A program made the position numbers and the translations under genes. The notes under the pieces are model-generated. The model was not told where the DNA came from, ran no database searches, and worked only from the letters and a program-made list of their open reading frames with translations. Positions 28,290 to 36,995 of a DNA stretch of 64,000 bases are shown here, piece after piece (positions within the stretch are counted from its first letter, which is position 1; each line of letters starts with the position of its first letter). The DNA is from Schlegelella_A sp036496385. GTDB taxonomy: Bacteria; Pseudomonadota; Gammaproteobacteria; Burkholderiales; Burkholderiaceae_C. The stretch is from contig DASXLD010000071.1 of assembly GCA_036496385.1 (NCBI GenBank), forward strand, positions 1 through 64,000. Direction: 5' to 3'.

Positions 28290-29764
28290 TCGGCGCGGTA
28301 GTTCGGCGCTTCCTTCGTGATCTGCACGTCGTGGACGTGGCTCTCGCGGATGCCCGATGACGTGATCTCGACGAACTCGGCCTTCCGGTGCATCTCCGCA
28401 ATGCTCGCGCAACCGCAGTAGTGCATCGCTGCGCGCAGCCCGCCGGCCATCTGGAAGACGATGCCGACGACCGAGCCCTTGTACGGCACCTGGCCTTCGA
28501 TGCCTTCGGGGACGAGCTTGGCGCCGCCGACCGATCCTGCCGTGCTCGCCTCGCCTTCCTGGAAGTAGCGGTCGGCCGAGCCCTGCTGCATCGCGCCGAT
28601 CGAGCCCATGCCGCGGTAGCTCTTGTAGGTGCGGCCCTGATAGAGGATGACCTCGCCCGGCGCTTCCTCGGTGCCGGCGAAGGCGCCGCCCATCATCACC
28701 GCGTCGGCACCGGCCGCGATCGCCTTCGCAAGGTCGCCCGAGAAGCGGACGCCGCCGTCGGCGATCAGGGGAACGCCGCTGCCGGCGATCGCGGTCGCGA
28801 CGTCGTCGATCGCCTTCACCTGCGGAACGCCGACACCGGTGACGATCCGCGTCGTGCAGATCGAGCCTGGGCCGATGCCGATCTTGACGCCGTCGGCACC
28901 GGCCTCGACGAGATCGAGCGCCGCCTTGCCGGTGGCGATGTTGCCGCCGATGACGTCGACGGTCGGGAAATTGCGCTTGACCCAGCGCACACGTTCGACG
29001 ACGCCGGCGCTGTGGCCGTGCGCGGTGTCGACGACAAGGACGTCGACGCCGGCGCGAACGAGCAGCTCGGCGCGCTCCTCGGTGCCCTCGGCGACGCCGA
29101 TCGCGGCGCCGACGCGGAGCTTGCCGTGGGCGTCGCGCGCGGCATTGGGAAAGCTCGTCTGCTTGGTGATGTCCTTGACGGTCATCAGGCCGCGCAGCTC
29201 GAAGGCGTCGTTGACGACGAGGACACGCTCGAGCTTCTCGCGGTGCATCAGCGCCTTGCCCTCGGCGAGCGTCGCGCCCTCGCGCACGCTGACGAGCCGC
29301 TCGCGCGGCGTCATGATCTCCTTGACCGGCGCGTCGAAGCGGGTCTCGAAGCGCAAATCGCGGTTGGTGACGATGCCGACGACGACCTTGCCCTGCAGCA
29401 CCGGGAAGCCGGAGATGCCGTGCGCCTCGGCCAGCGCGATCACCTCGCGCACCGTCATCTCGGGTGCCACCGTGATCGGATCGCGCAACACGCCCGACTC
29501 GTATCGCTTGACGCGCGCGACCTCGGCCGCCTGCTGCTTCGGCGTCAGGTTCTTGTGGACGATGCCGATGCCGCCTTCCTGCGCGAGCGCGATCGCCAGG
29601 CGACCTTCGGTGACGGTATCCATTGCCGCCGAGACGAGCGGCAGGTTGAGCCGGATGTTGCGCGAGAGCGAGGTGGCGAGATCGGTGTCGCGCGGCAGAA
29701 CGCTCGAGAACGACGGCACCAGCAACACGTCGTCGAACGTCAGCGCTTTGCCCAGAAGGCGCAT
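28286..29764 (-). CDS. guaB: IMP dehydrogenase
   Basis: Rate-limiting enzyme of guanine nucleotide synthesis, oxidising IMP to XMP. The 492 residues have the barrel interrupted by two CBS domains (about residues 95-205; TVREVIALAEAHGISGFPVL and the following repeat). The catalytic loop GIGPGSICTTRIVTG carries the active cysteine. The flap region PYKGSV is also present. Chosen ATG gives MRLLGKALTFDDVLLVPSFS. A TATAAT box lies about 25 bases upstream. Confidence 0.97.
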   Translation of the reverse strand: MRLLGKALTFDDVLLVPSFSSVLPRDTDLATSLSRNIRLNLPLVSAAMDTVTEGRLAIALAQEGGIGIVHKNLTPKQQAAEVARVKRYESGVLRDPITVAPEMTVREVIALAEAHGISGFPVLQGKVVVGIVTNRDLRFETRFDAPVKEIMTPRERLVSVREGATLAEGKALMHREKLERVLVVNDAFELRGLMTVKDITKQTSFPNAARDAHGKLRVGAAIGVAEGTEERAELLVRAGVDVLVVDTAHGHSAGVVERVRWVKRNFPTVDVIGGNIATGKAALDLVEAGADGVKIGIGPGSICTTRIVTGVGVPQVKAIDDVATAIAGSGVPLIADGGVRFSGDLAKAIAAGADAVMMGGAFAGTEEAPGEVILYQGRTYKSYRGMGSIGAMQQGSADRYFQEGEASTAGSVGGAKLVPEGIEGQVPYKGSVVGIVFQMAGGLRAAMHYCGCASIAEMHRKAEFVEITSSGIRESHVHDVQITKEAPNYRAE

Positions 29765-29788
29765 GGAAAGCTCCGGTCGCAAAAGCAA

Positions 29789-29794
29789 ATTATA
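29789..29794 (-). promoter_or_regulatory. TATAAT -10 box of guaB
   Basis: A perfect TATAAT on the minus strand, ending about 25 bases before the guaB ATG, which predicts a short leader. I found no good -35 hexamer at 16-18 bases (the nearest is CCGGTA), so an activator may be needed or the box may be coincidental. Confidence 0.45.
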
Positions 29795-29896
29795 CGGATG
29801 CAGGTGCAAAGTACCGGTTTGCGCGGCCCGCGGCGCGTTCACGTCGGCATGCGCCGCTACACTGCGCGCCAATTCTTCACGTGTGGCGCTGTCAAC

Positions 29897-30415
29897 ATGG
29901 CCCGACCGATCGTTGCTCTGCTCGTCGTTCTTGCGGCAGGCGTCGTCGCCCTCCCGGCCGACGCGCAGTGGAAGTGGCGCGACAAGTCCGGCCACGTCCA
30001 ATACAGCGACCTGCCGCCGCCGGCGGGGACGGCAGACCAGGACATCATGGCGCGCCCGAGCCCGACCCTGCACCGCGCCGCGCCGTCCATGACCGCTGCG
30101 CCCCAGCTTGCCGCCGCGAGCGCCGCCGCCTCGGCCGCGGCGCCGCGCAACACCGCAGACGCCGAGCTCGAGGCCAAGCGCAAGAAGGCCGAGGCCGACA
30201 CTGCGGCGAAGACCAAGGCCGATCAGGAGAAGAACGCTGCGCTGCGGGCCGACAACTGCACCCGCGCGAAGGCGCAGATGACCACGCTCGATAGCGGCAT
30301 TCGTCTCGCGCAGACGAATCCGAAGACCGGCGAGCGCGAATTCCTCGACGACAAGCAGCGCGCCGACGAGGCCCGGCGCACGCGCGAAGTCATCGCCGAA
30401 AGCTGCAACCGGTAG
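29897..30415 (+). CDS. DUF4124-domain secreted protein
   Basis: A 172-residue protein with signal peptide (cleavage near ADAQ, residue 24). A DUF4124 domain beginning WKWRDKSGHVQYSDLPPPAG follows, then a low-complexity Ala/Pro linker and a C-terminal Lys/Glu/Ala-rich coiled coil with one CNR end. DUF4124 genes of this kind sit between guaB and rnfH-ratA-smpB in Betaproteobacteria. The function is unknown; an envelope role is likely given the leader. Divergent from guaB. Confidence 0.85.
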   Translation: MARPIVALLVVLAAGVVALPADAQWKWRDKSGHVQYSDLPPPAGTADQDIMARPSPTLHRAAPSMTAAPQLAAASAAASAAAPRNTADAELEAKRKKAEADTAAKTKADQEKNAALRADNCTRAKAQMTTLDSGIRLAQTNPKTGEREFLDDKQRADEARRTREVIAESCNR

Positions 30416-30422
30416 CAGCGCG

Positions 30423-30743
30423 TCAGCGGCGCGCGCCGGTGCGCACCTTGCGTGCGCGCAAGCGGCGCGCTTCCTGCGGATTCATCGCCAGCGGCCGATA
30501 GAGCTCGACCCGATCGCCGTCGCGCAACTCGGCGCCAGGCGACGCGGCGCGGCCCCAGATGCCGAGCTGCGGCTCTGCGGCGGCGAGATCCGGCCAGCGC
30601 TCGAGGACGCCGCTTGCGCGCACCGCGTCCCAGGCCGTCGCCGGCGCTGGCACGACGACCTCGATCTCGAACGCCGCGCCTGCGCGCGGGCTGCAGGCGA
30701 CGGCGACGCGAAGCGAAGCCGCGCTGCCGTCAACGCGGGCCAT
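30423..30743 (-). CDS. rnfH: RnfH/RatB-family ubiquitin-fold protein
   Basis: A 106-residue protein with the beta-grasp pattern of the RnfH family: LRVAVACSPRAG at the start and LRDGDRVELYRPLAMNPQEARRLRARK near the end. It overlaps ratA by 14 bases; this ratA-rnfH pairing is widely conserved beside smpB. The biochemical function of RnfH is not settled. The basic C-terminus is typical. Confidence 0.88.
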   Translation of the reverse strand: MARVDGSAASLRVAVACSPRAGAAFEIEVVVPAPATAWDAVRASGVLERWPDLAAAEPQLGIWGRAASPGAELRDGDRVELYRPLAMNPQEARRLRARKVRTGARR

Positions 30744-31194
30744 AGACCTGCTCGGCGCGTTTCACGAACGAATCGACGAAGGTGTTGGCGATGCGGTCGA
30801 ACACCGGGCTGATCGCCGCCTCGAGAACGGAGTTCGAGAACGCGTAGCGCATTTCGAACTCGATCTTGCATGCGGCCTCGGCGGCGTCGCTCGGAGCCGA
30901 GGCGAGCGGCAGCGGGACGAATCGCCAGTGTCCGTCGAGCAGCGAGAACGGCCCGTCGATGAGCCCGATCGTGACCGACTCGTCGGGCACGAGCGCGTTG
31001 TGGGTCGTGAACGCGTGGCGCAATCCGGCGTAGCCGAGAAAGAGTCGGGCGGTCACCGTCCGCTCGTCGCGGCCGATGATGTCGACCCGCTCGCACCAGG
31101 GCAGGAATTCGGGATAGCGCTCGATGTCGACGACCAGCCGGTAGATCTCGTGCGGCGAGTACCAGAGCAGCACCGACTTCCTGACCTGCTTCAT
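30730..31194 (-). CDS. ratA: RatA/COQ10-family START-domain protein
   Basis: A 154-residue START/SRPBCC protein beginning MKQVRKSVLLWYSPHEIYRLV, with the family block VVDIERYPEFLPWCERV and a C-terminal VKRAEQVYGPR helix. Relatives are described both as ribosome-association toxin RatA and as COQ10-like ubiquinone-binding proteins. The gene order ratA-rnfH divergent to smpB is the classic one. A second, divergent paralogue is at the right edge of this window (63604). Confidence 0.92.
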   Translation of the reverse strand: MKQVRKSVLLWYSPHEIYRLVVDIERYPEFLPWCERVDIIGRDERTVTARLFLGYAGLRHAFTTHNALVPDESVTIGLIDGPFSLLDGHWRFVPLPLASAPSDAAEAACKIEFEMRYAFSNSVLEAAISPVFDRIANTFVDSFVKRAEQVYGPR

Positions 31195-31232
31195 ACAATC
31201 GCCAAATTGTAGGAGTCGCACGCGCGACTCCT
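31194..31232. promoter_or_regulatory. Divergent ratA/smpB promoter region with perfect hairpin
   Basis: TACAAT on the plus strand (31194-31199) faces its mirror image on the minus strand (31206-31211), giving possible -10 boxes for smpB and ratA 6 bases apart. Immediately right is a perfect 9-bp inverted repeat AGGAGTCGC/GCGACTCCT with a 4-base loop (31211-31232), upstream of the smpB ATG at 31257. It could be an operator or a leader hairpin. Confidence 0.45.
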
Positions 31233-31256
31233 TGTCCTTTCGCCCGCAGTCCCACG

Positions 31257-31721
31257 ATGTCGATCGCCGAAAACCGCCGTGCCCGCTTCGAGTACCACAT
31301 CGAGGAGCGGCACGAGGCGGGAATGGTGCTCGCCGGCTGGGAGATCAAGGCGATCCGCGCCGGCCAGGTGCAGCTGAGCGACGGCTACGTCGTCATCCGC
31401 GACGGCGAGCTCTGGTTGATCGGCTGCCGCATCAACCCGCTCGGCACCGCATCGACGCACGTCCGGCCCGAAGCCGACCGGACCAAGAAGCTGCTGATGC
31501 ACAAGGGCGAGATCCGGCGCCTGATCGGCAAGGTCGAGCAGAAGGGCTTCACGCTCGTCCCGCTCGACCTGCACTACAAGGGCGGCCGGGTCAAGGCCGA
31601 GATTGCGCTTGCCAAGGGCAAGGCCGAGCATGACAAGCGCAACACCGAGAAGAAGCGCGATTGGGAGCGTGAGCACGGCCGGCTGATGCGGCAGAAGGTG
31701 TCGTCGAAGGCAAGTCACTGA
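31257..31721 (+). CDS. smpB: SsrA-binding protein SmpB
   Basis: Binds tmRNA and delivers it to stalled ribosomes for trans-translation. The 154 residues contain NRRARFEYHIEERHEAGMVLAGWEIKAIR, ARKLLMHKGEI-like KKLLMHKGEIRRL, and the conserved basic C-terminal tail (AEHDKRNTEKKRDWEREHGR). Full length. No ssrA gene is visible in this window. Confidence 0.96.
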   Translation: MSIAENRRARFEYHIEERHEAGMVLAGWEIKAIRAGQVQLSDGYVVIRDGELWLIGCRINPLGTASTHVRPEADRTKKLLMHKGEIRRLIGKVEQKGFTLVPLDLHYKGGRVKAEIALAKGKAEHDKRNTEKKRDWEREHGRLMRQKVSSKASH

Positions 31722-31739
31722 ACGGAAAGGGAGCGTCGC

Positions 31740-33197
31740 ATGTCGATCGAGACCGAATTCGCACCGCCTGTGGCGCCCGCTCGCGCGCGCGAGATCGGCG
31801 AGTTGCCGTCGCCGCCCGGCTTGCCGCTGCTCGGCAACGCGCTGCAGTTCGACCGCGCGCGCATGCACCAGCAGGTCGAGCGCTGGGTGCACGAGTACGG
31901 GCCGTACCTCAGCTTTCGCATCGGTCGCCGCCGCATCGTCGTCGTCGCCGACCACGCCGCGATGGGCGCGCTGATGCGCGACCGCCCCGACGGCTTTCGC
32001 CGCACCAAGCGGCTGGCCGAGATCACCGCCGAGATCGGCTCGGCGGCGGTCGGCGTCTTCGGCGCCGAGGGCGACGCCTGGCGGCGGCAGCGCAAGATGG
32101 TCATGGCCGGCTTCGATCCGCGCCATCTGCGCGCGTACTTTGCGTCGCTGGTCAAGGTCAGCGAGCGGCTCGCCGGCCGCTGGGGCCGCGCCGCCGACGC
32201 CGGCGCGCCGATCGAGCTGCAAGCCGACCTGATGCGCTACACGGTCGACACCGTCTCCGGCCTTGCCTTCGGCGCCGAGGTGAACACCCTCGAATCCGAC
32301 GACGACGTCATCCAGCGCCACCTCGACAAGATCTTCCCGGCGATCTTTCGCCGCATCATGGCCGCGGTGCCGACCTGGCGCTGGTGGAAGTCGGCCGCCG
32401 ACCGCGAGCTCGACGCCAGCGTCGCCGCGATCGGCGTCGCCATCGGCGACTTCGTCGCCGCTGCCCGCAAGCGCCTCGAGGATCCGGCGCGTCGCGCCGC
32501 GCCGACCAACCTGCTCGAGGCGATGATCGTCGCCGCCGACGATCCGCAGTCCGGCATCACGCCGGGCGAGATCCACGGCAACGTGCTGACGATGCTGCTC
32601 GCCGGCGAAGACACGACCGCGAACACGCTGGCGTGGGCGATCTGGCTGCTCGCCAAGCATCCGCAGTGTTTCGCGCGCGCCCGCGACGAAGTCGATGCGC
32701 AGGTCGGCGATCCCGCCGCCTGGACGATCGAGCGCTTCGCCGCGCTCGACTACGTCGAGGCGTGTGCCAACGAGACCTTGCGGCTGCGGCCGGTCGTGCC
32801 GTTCCTGATGCTGCAGGCGCTGCGCGAGACCAACGTCGCTGGCATCCGGATCCCCGCCGACACCCTGATCTGGGGCGCGCTGCGCAGCGACAGCCTGCGC
32901 GCGGAGCACTTCGACGAGCCCGAGCGATTCAAGCCCGAGCGCTGGCTCGCCGAGGCGGCACCGAGCGCGAGCTCGGCGAATCGCGTCGCGATGCCGTTCG
33001 GCGCCGGCCCGCGCGTCTGCCCGGGCAGGCATCTGGCAATGCTCGAGATCAAGATGGCGCTCGCGGTGCTGCTCAGGCGGTTCGAGATCGAGAGCGTCGC
33101 GCCGGCGCGCAGCGGCGCGAATCGCGACGAGCCGCGCGAGGAGCTCGCGTTCACGATGTCGCCCGAGCCGCTGACGCTGCGGCTGCGCAGGCGCTGA
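31740..33197 (+). CDS. Cytochrome P450 monooxygenase
   Basis: A 485-residue soluble-type P450. The I-helix oxygen-activation motif appears as LAGEDTTANTLAW, the K-helix ExxR as ETLRL, and the heme loop as FGAGPRVCPGRH with ligand Cys427. The meander PERFKPERW is also present. There is no membrane anchor. Organisation resembles bacterial long-chain (CYP102/CYP110-like) enzymes, but the substrate is unknown. No ferredoxin or reductase gene is adjacent, so redox partners must come from elsewhere. It starts 18 bases after smpB and ends 3 bases from a convergent gene. Confidence 0.93.
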   Translation: MSIETEFAPPVAPARAREIGELPSPPGLPLLGNALQFDRARMHQQVERWVHEYGPYLSFRIGRRRIVVVADHAAMGALMRDRPDGFRRTKRLAEITAEIGSAAVGVFGAEGDAWRRQRKMVMAGFDPRHLRAYFASLVKVSERLAGRWGRAADAGAPIELQADLMRYTVDTVSGLAFGAEVNTLESDDDVIQRHLDKIFPAIFRRIMAAVPTWRWWKSAADRELDASVAAIGVAIGDFVAAARKRLEDPARRAAPTNLLEAMIVAADDPQSGITPGEIHGNVLTMLLAGEDTTANTLAWAIWLLAKHPQCFARARDEVDAQVGDPAAWTIERFAALDYVEACANETLRLRPVVPFLMLQALRETNVAGIRIPADTLIWGALRSDSLRAEHFDEPERFKPERWLAEAAPSASSANRVAMPFGAGPRVCPGRHLAMLEIKMALAVLLRRFEIESVAPARSGANRDEPREELAFTMSPEPLTLRLRRR

Positions 33198-33200
33198 CGC

Positions 33201-34412
33201 TCAGAGGCGAGCGAGCGCCGCGAGCGCCTGCTCGCAATCGGCGATCAGGTCAACGGCCGCTTCGAGTCCGATCGAGAAGCGGACGACGAAGCCGGGCCAG
33301 CGCGGGCGCTTGCGCATCGCCTTCAGGTCGTACGCGACGACGAGGCTGACCGGCCCGGCCCACGAATAGCCGATCCGGAACAGCTTCAGCGCATCGACGA
33401 AGGCGTCGACCTGGGCACGCGTATAGCGTTCGTCGAGGACGATCGAGAACAGGCCCGCGGCGTCGCTGCAGAGGCGCTGCCAGTGCTCGTGGCCGGGCGA
33501 CCCGGGCAGCGCCGGATGCAGCACGTGCGCGGCCTCGGGGCGCTTCGCCCACCAGCCGGCGAGCTCGCGGCCGGCGCGCGCCTGCGCCTCGTAGCGCAAC
33601 GGCAGCGACGGCAGCGAGCGCAGGACGAGCTCGACGTCGTTGGCGCCAACGCCGAAGCCGATCCGCATGTGCGTCGCCTTGATGCGCTGGTGGAGCGCGT
33701 CGTCGCGCGTCGTCACCGAGCCCATCAAGACGTCGCCGCCGCCAGAGGCGTACTTGGTGAGCGCCTGGACCGAGATGTCGACGCCGACCGTCTCGCCGTC
33801 GGCGTCGGCGATATCGCCGATCGCGAACGGCGCGAACGCGATGCCGGCGCCCCAGGTGTTGTCGAGCGCGGTCATCACGCCACGACGGCGCGCGATCCCG
33901 AGCAGCGCGACGAGATCGGGGAATTCCATCGTCACCGAGCCCGGCGCCTCGAACCAGACGAGGCGCGTCCGCTCGCCGATCGCCGCCTCGAGCGACGCCG
34001 GGTCCATCGGATCGTAGAACCGGTGGCCGATGCCCCAGCCGTCGAGCTCGCGGCGCGCGAACTCCTGGCCCGGGCCGTACGCGTTGTCGGGGATCAGCAC
34101 TTCGTCGCCGCTCTTCAGGAGTGCCATGTCGACGATCGTCACCGACGCGAGGCCGCTCGGCACGAGCAAGGTCTGCACGCCGCCTTCGAGCGTCGCGATC
34201 CTTTCTTCGAGGATGAAGGTGGTCGGGGTGCCGTGCAGCCCGTAGGTGTAGCCGGTCTTTTCTCTCCAGCTGCGCGCGCGCGCAGTGGCCATGCTCGCGA
34301 AGACGATCGTCGACGCCTTGTGCACCGGCGGCTGGATCGAGGCGAACCCCGGCGGCGGCCTGTAGGGGTGGGCGATCAGCGACGTGCTGCTCGGCGAAGA
34401 CTTCTTCTTCAT
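33201..34412 (-). CDS. metC: Cystathionine beta-lyase-like PLP enzyme
   Basis: A 403-residue Cys/Met-metabolism PLP-dependent enzyme. It shows GLHGTPTTFILEERIATLEGG at the substrate region, the LDNTWGAGIAF block binding the PLP ring, and the Schiff-base lysine in SVQALTKYASGGGDVLMG. MetC cleaves cystathionine to homocysteine, pyruvate and ammonia. The family also includes gamma-synthases and cysteine desulfhydrases, so the exact reaction is a probable call. Convergent with the P450 gene; 17 bases upstream of the rimO stop. Confidence 0.85.
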   Translation of the reverse strand: MKKKSSPSSTSLIAHPYRPPPGFASIQPPVHKASTIVFASMATARARSWREKTGYTYGLHGTPTTFILEERIATLEGGVQTLLVPSGLASVTIVDMALLKSGDEVLIPDNAYGPGQEFARRELDGWGIGHRFYDPMDPASLEAAIGERTRLVWFEAPGSVTMEFPDLVALLGIARRRGVMTALDNTWGAGIAFAPFAIGDIADADGETVGVDISVQALTKYASGGGDVLMGSVTTRDDALHQRIKATHMRIGFGVGANDVELVLRSLPSLPLRYEAQARAGRELAGWWAKRPEAAHVLHPALPGSPGHEHWQRLCSDAAGLFSIVLDERYTRAQVDAFVDALKLFRIGYSWAGPVSLVVAYDLKAMRKRPRWPGFVVRFSIGLEAAVDLIADCEQALAALARL

Positions 34413-34428
34413 CGCTCGGCGTAGCGGG

Positions 34429-35832
34429 TCAGATCGGGATGCCGACCAGGTCGTGACCGTCGGCGGCGACGATCCGCGCCCGCGTGAACTCGCCCGCCTT
34501 CAGCGTCTTCGACGCCTTGTCGGGCGGCAGCAGGCGGACCTTGCCGTCGATCTCGGGCGCGTCGGCATAGCTGCGGCCCCAGCCGCCCCTCCTGCCGAGC
34601 GCCGGTGCCGAATCGATCAGCACCTGCATCGTCGCGCCGACGCGCTCGCGCAGCTTCACGGTCGCGACCTCTTCGGCAACGCGCATGAACCGCGCCCGAC
34701 GCTCCTCGCGCACCTGCGCCGGCAGCATGCCGGGCAGCGCGTTGGCAGCCGCGCCATCGACCGGCGAATACGCGAAGCAGCCGGCGCGGTCGATCCGCGC
34801 CTCGCGGATGAACTCGAGGAGATGCTCGAACTCCGCTTCGGTTTCGCCCGGAAAGCCGGCGATGAAAGTGCTGCGGACGACGAGTTCGGGGCAGATCGCG
34901 CGCCAGCGCGCCAGCCGCTCGAGGTTCTTCTCGCCGCTCGCCGGCCGCTTCATGCGCCGCAGGACTTCGGGATGCGAATGCTGGAACGGCACGTCGAGAT
35001 ACGGCAGGATCGCGCCCGTCGCCAGCAGCGGCAGCACGTCGTCGACGTGCGGATACGGATAGACGTAGTGCAGGCGCACCCAGGCGCCGTGCGGCGCGGC
35101 GATGGCGGCGAGCTGCTCGCACAAGGCGAGCATCTGCGCCTTCACCGGCCGGCCGTTCCAGAAGCCGGTGCGATAGCGCAGGTCGACGCCGTACGCACTC
35201 GTGTCCTGGCTGACGACGAGCAGCTCCTTGACACCCGACTCGAACAGCGCCGCGGCCTCGGCGAGGACGTCGCCGACCGGCCGCGACACCAGGTCGCCGC
35301 GCAGGCTCGGGATGATGCAGAAGGTGCAGCGATGATTGCAGCCCTCGCTGATCTTGAGATAGGCGTAGTGCTTCGGCGTCAGCTTGATGCCGATCGCCGG
35401 TGGCGGCACGAGGTCGACGAACGGGTCGTGCGGCTTCGGCAAGTGCGCGTGCACGGCGGCCATGACTTCGTCGGTCGCATGCGGGCCGGTGACGGCGAGC
35501 ACGCTCGGGTGCATCTGGCGGACGAGGTTGCCGCCGCCCTCGCCCGCCTTCGCGCCGAGGCAGCCGGTGACGACGACCTTGCCGTTGGCGGCGAGCGCCT
35601 CACCGATCGTGTCGAGGCTCTCGCGCACGGCGTCGTCGATGAAGCCGCAGGTGTTGACGATCACCAGATCGGCGCCCTCGAACGACTTCGCGGTGGCGTA
35701 GCCCTCGCCCGCGAGCCGCGTCAGGATCAGCTCGGAGTCGGTCAGCGCCTTCGGGCAGCCGAGCGAGACGAAGCCGATCTTCGGCGGCGCGCTGAAGGTG
35801 CGGGGCGAATCCAGCGCGGCGGCATCGGTCAT
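34429..35832 (-). CDS. rimO: Ribosomal protein S12 methylthiotransferase
   Basis: Radical SAM enzyme that adds a methylthio group to an aspartate of ribosomal protein S12. The 467 residues have the N-terminal cluster-binding domain (cysteines in SLGCPKALTDSE, NTCGF and GCLGAK), the radical SAM motif CNHRCTFCIIP, and a C-terminal TRAM domain. I chose the ATG preceding MTDAAAL, which starts close before the conserved domain; the longer frame upstream overlaps the next gene. Confidence 0.95.
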   Translation of the reverse strand: MTDAAALDSPRTFSAPPKIGFVSLGCPKALTDSELILTRLAGEGYATAKSFEGADLVIVNTCGFIDDAVRESLDTIGEALAANGKVVVTGCLGAKAGEGGGNLVRQMHPSVLAVTGPHATDEVMAAVHAHLPKPHDPFVDLVPPPAIGIKLTPKHYAYLKISEGCNHRCTFCIIPSLRGDLVSRPVGDVLAEAAALFESGVKELLVVSQDTSAYGVDLRYRTGFWNGRPVKAQMLALCEQLAAIAAPHGAWVRLHYVYPYPHVDDVLPLLATGAILPYLDVPFQHSHPEVLRRMKRPASGEKNLERLARWRAICPELVVRSTFIAGFPGETEAEFEHLLEFIREARIDRAGCFAYSPVDGAAANALPGMLPAQVREERRARFMRVAEEVATVKLRERVGATMQVLIDSAPALGRRGGWGRSYADAPEIDGKVRLLPPDKASKTLKAGEFTRARIVAADGHDLVGIPI

Positions 35833-35866
35833 CGGCGGATTTTCGCCGATCGCGATTGCCCGGGCC

Positions 35867-36352
35867 TCAGCGCTTGCGTGCCGCGTGCGGAGCCGCTGCC
35901 GGCAGCGGCTCGACGGCAAGGATCTCGCAGCGGTAGGTCGCCATCCACGGCAGCTTCGGCGACCCCGAGAGCATGTCGGTCTTGACGACGCGAAAGCGCA
36001 TCCGCTGCGGGCGTGCCTGCACGGCCGTCGTCTTCAGAGCCGGGAACTGATCGAGGTTGTTCCAGGCGATCGTCCAGGCAACGTCCTTGCCCGGAAAGAC
36101 CTCCTTGACAGGACGCCAGATGTGCAGGGCGCGCGAATCGAAGAAGACGTCGGCGACGTAGGTCTCGCCGGCGACGAGCGAGCCGCTGAATTCGGTCGGC
36201 GCCGACGCCGCGGCAGCCGGCGCCGATGCGTGCGCACCGGCCGCTGCCGGCGAGCTCGCGGCGGTGCCCTTGCGGGGCGCAGTGGCCGCCGTCGCGGCGA
36301 GCGCGAGCGCGAGCAGGCAGATGCCGACGGCGAGGCGCCCGCCGCCGCTCAT
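35867..36352 (-). CDS. Exported protein of unknown function
   Basis: A 161-residue protein with an N-terminal signal peptide, an Ala/Ser-rich spacer, and a compact C-terminal domain of about 100 residues that includes ALHIWRPVKEVFPGKDVAW and KLPWMATYRCEILAVEPLP. I do not recognise the family. It overlaps the 3' end of phaR by 4 bases (ATGA), so the two are co-translated. It precedes rimO by 34 bases. A periplasmic or envelope location is likely. Confidence 0.65.
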   Translation of the reverse strand: MSGGGRLAVGICLLALALAATAATAPRKGTAASSPAAAGAHASAPAAAASAPTEFSGSLVAGETYVADVFFDSRALHIWRPVKEVFPGKDVAWTIAWNNLDQFPALKTTAVQARPQRMRFRVVKTDMLSGSPKLPWMATYRCEILAVEPLPAAAPHAARKR

Positions 36353-36933
36353 CGCTTGGTCGGCGCGTTGCGCGCACCGCCGGCCGGAAAGAGCGTCTCG
36401 GCCTGCTTGTTGAGCTGCTCCTGCATCTGCATGAAGATCTTGCGCGATTGCTCCAGGTAGCTGCCCATCATGTTTTGCACCATCGGCGCCTGGCCGCTCA
36501 GGAACTTGGTCCAGAGCTCGGGGCTTTGCAGCTTGGGGTCGTAGAGGCCCTTCGACTGCTCGGCGAGCCGCGCCTGCACGTCGGTGAAGGTTTGCAGGTT
36601 CTGCTCGAGGTACGAGCCCATCATGCCCTGCATCGCGTGGCCGTAGAAGCGGATGATCTGCTCGAGCATCGAAGTCGAGAAGATCGGCACGCCGCCGGTC
36701 TCTTCCTCGAGGATGATTTGCAGCAGGATGCTGCGCGTCAGGTCGTCGCCCGTCTTGGCATCGCGGACCTCGAAGTCGGCGCCCTCGAGGACCATCGACT
36801 TCACATCGGCAAGCGTGATGTAGCTCGAGACCTCGGTGTCGTAGAGACGCCGGTTCGGGTACTTCTTGAGGATGCGCGGCCCGCCTGTCGCCGCAGCGGC
36901 CGGCGCCTTGGCGGCGCGTCGAGACTGGACCAT
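36349..36933 (-). CDS. phaR: Polyhydroxyalkanoate synthesis repressor PhaR
   Basis: Regulator that binds both DNA and polyhydroxyalkanoate granules and controls phasin synthesis. The 194 residues start with the DNA-binding domain RILKKYPNRRLYDTEVSSYITL, followed by two PHB-accumulation repeats (each with MMGSYLEQN/S) and a Gln-rich tail. The strong conservation makes the call secure. Its presence implies that the organism stores PHA, although no pha synthesis gene is in the window. A TAGAAT hexamer lies upstream as a possible -10 box. Confidence 0.95.
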   Translation of the reverse strand: MVQSRRAAKAPAAAATGGPRILKKYPNRRLYDTEVSSYITLADVKSMVLEGADFEVRDAKTGDDLTRSILLQIILEEETGGVPIFSTSMLEQIIRFYGHAMQGMMGSYLEQNLQTFTDVQARLAEQSKGLYDPKLQSPELWTKFLSGQAPMVQNMMGSYLEQSRKIFMQMQEQLNKQAETLFPAGGARNAPTKR

Positions 36934-36995
36934 GCTGTTCGAGGCTGTGAAACGACGGCGATTCTAGGAGTCGGTCCCGCTCGGCTCCGGAGGGT

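Noticed and set aside
36967..36988. GGAGTCGG/CGGCTCC imperfect hairpin after paaZ
   Set aside because: The stem includes a G-T pair, the loop is 7 bases and no T-tract follows, so evidence for termination is too weak.
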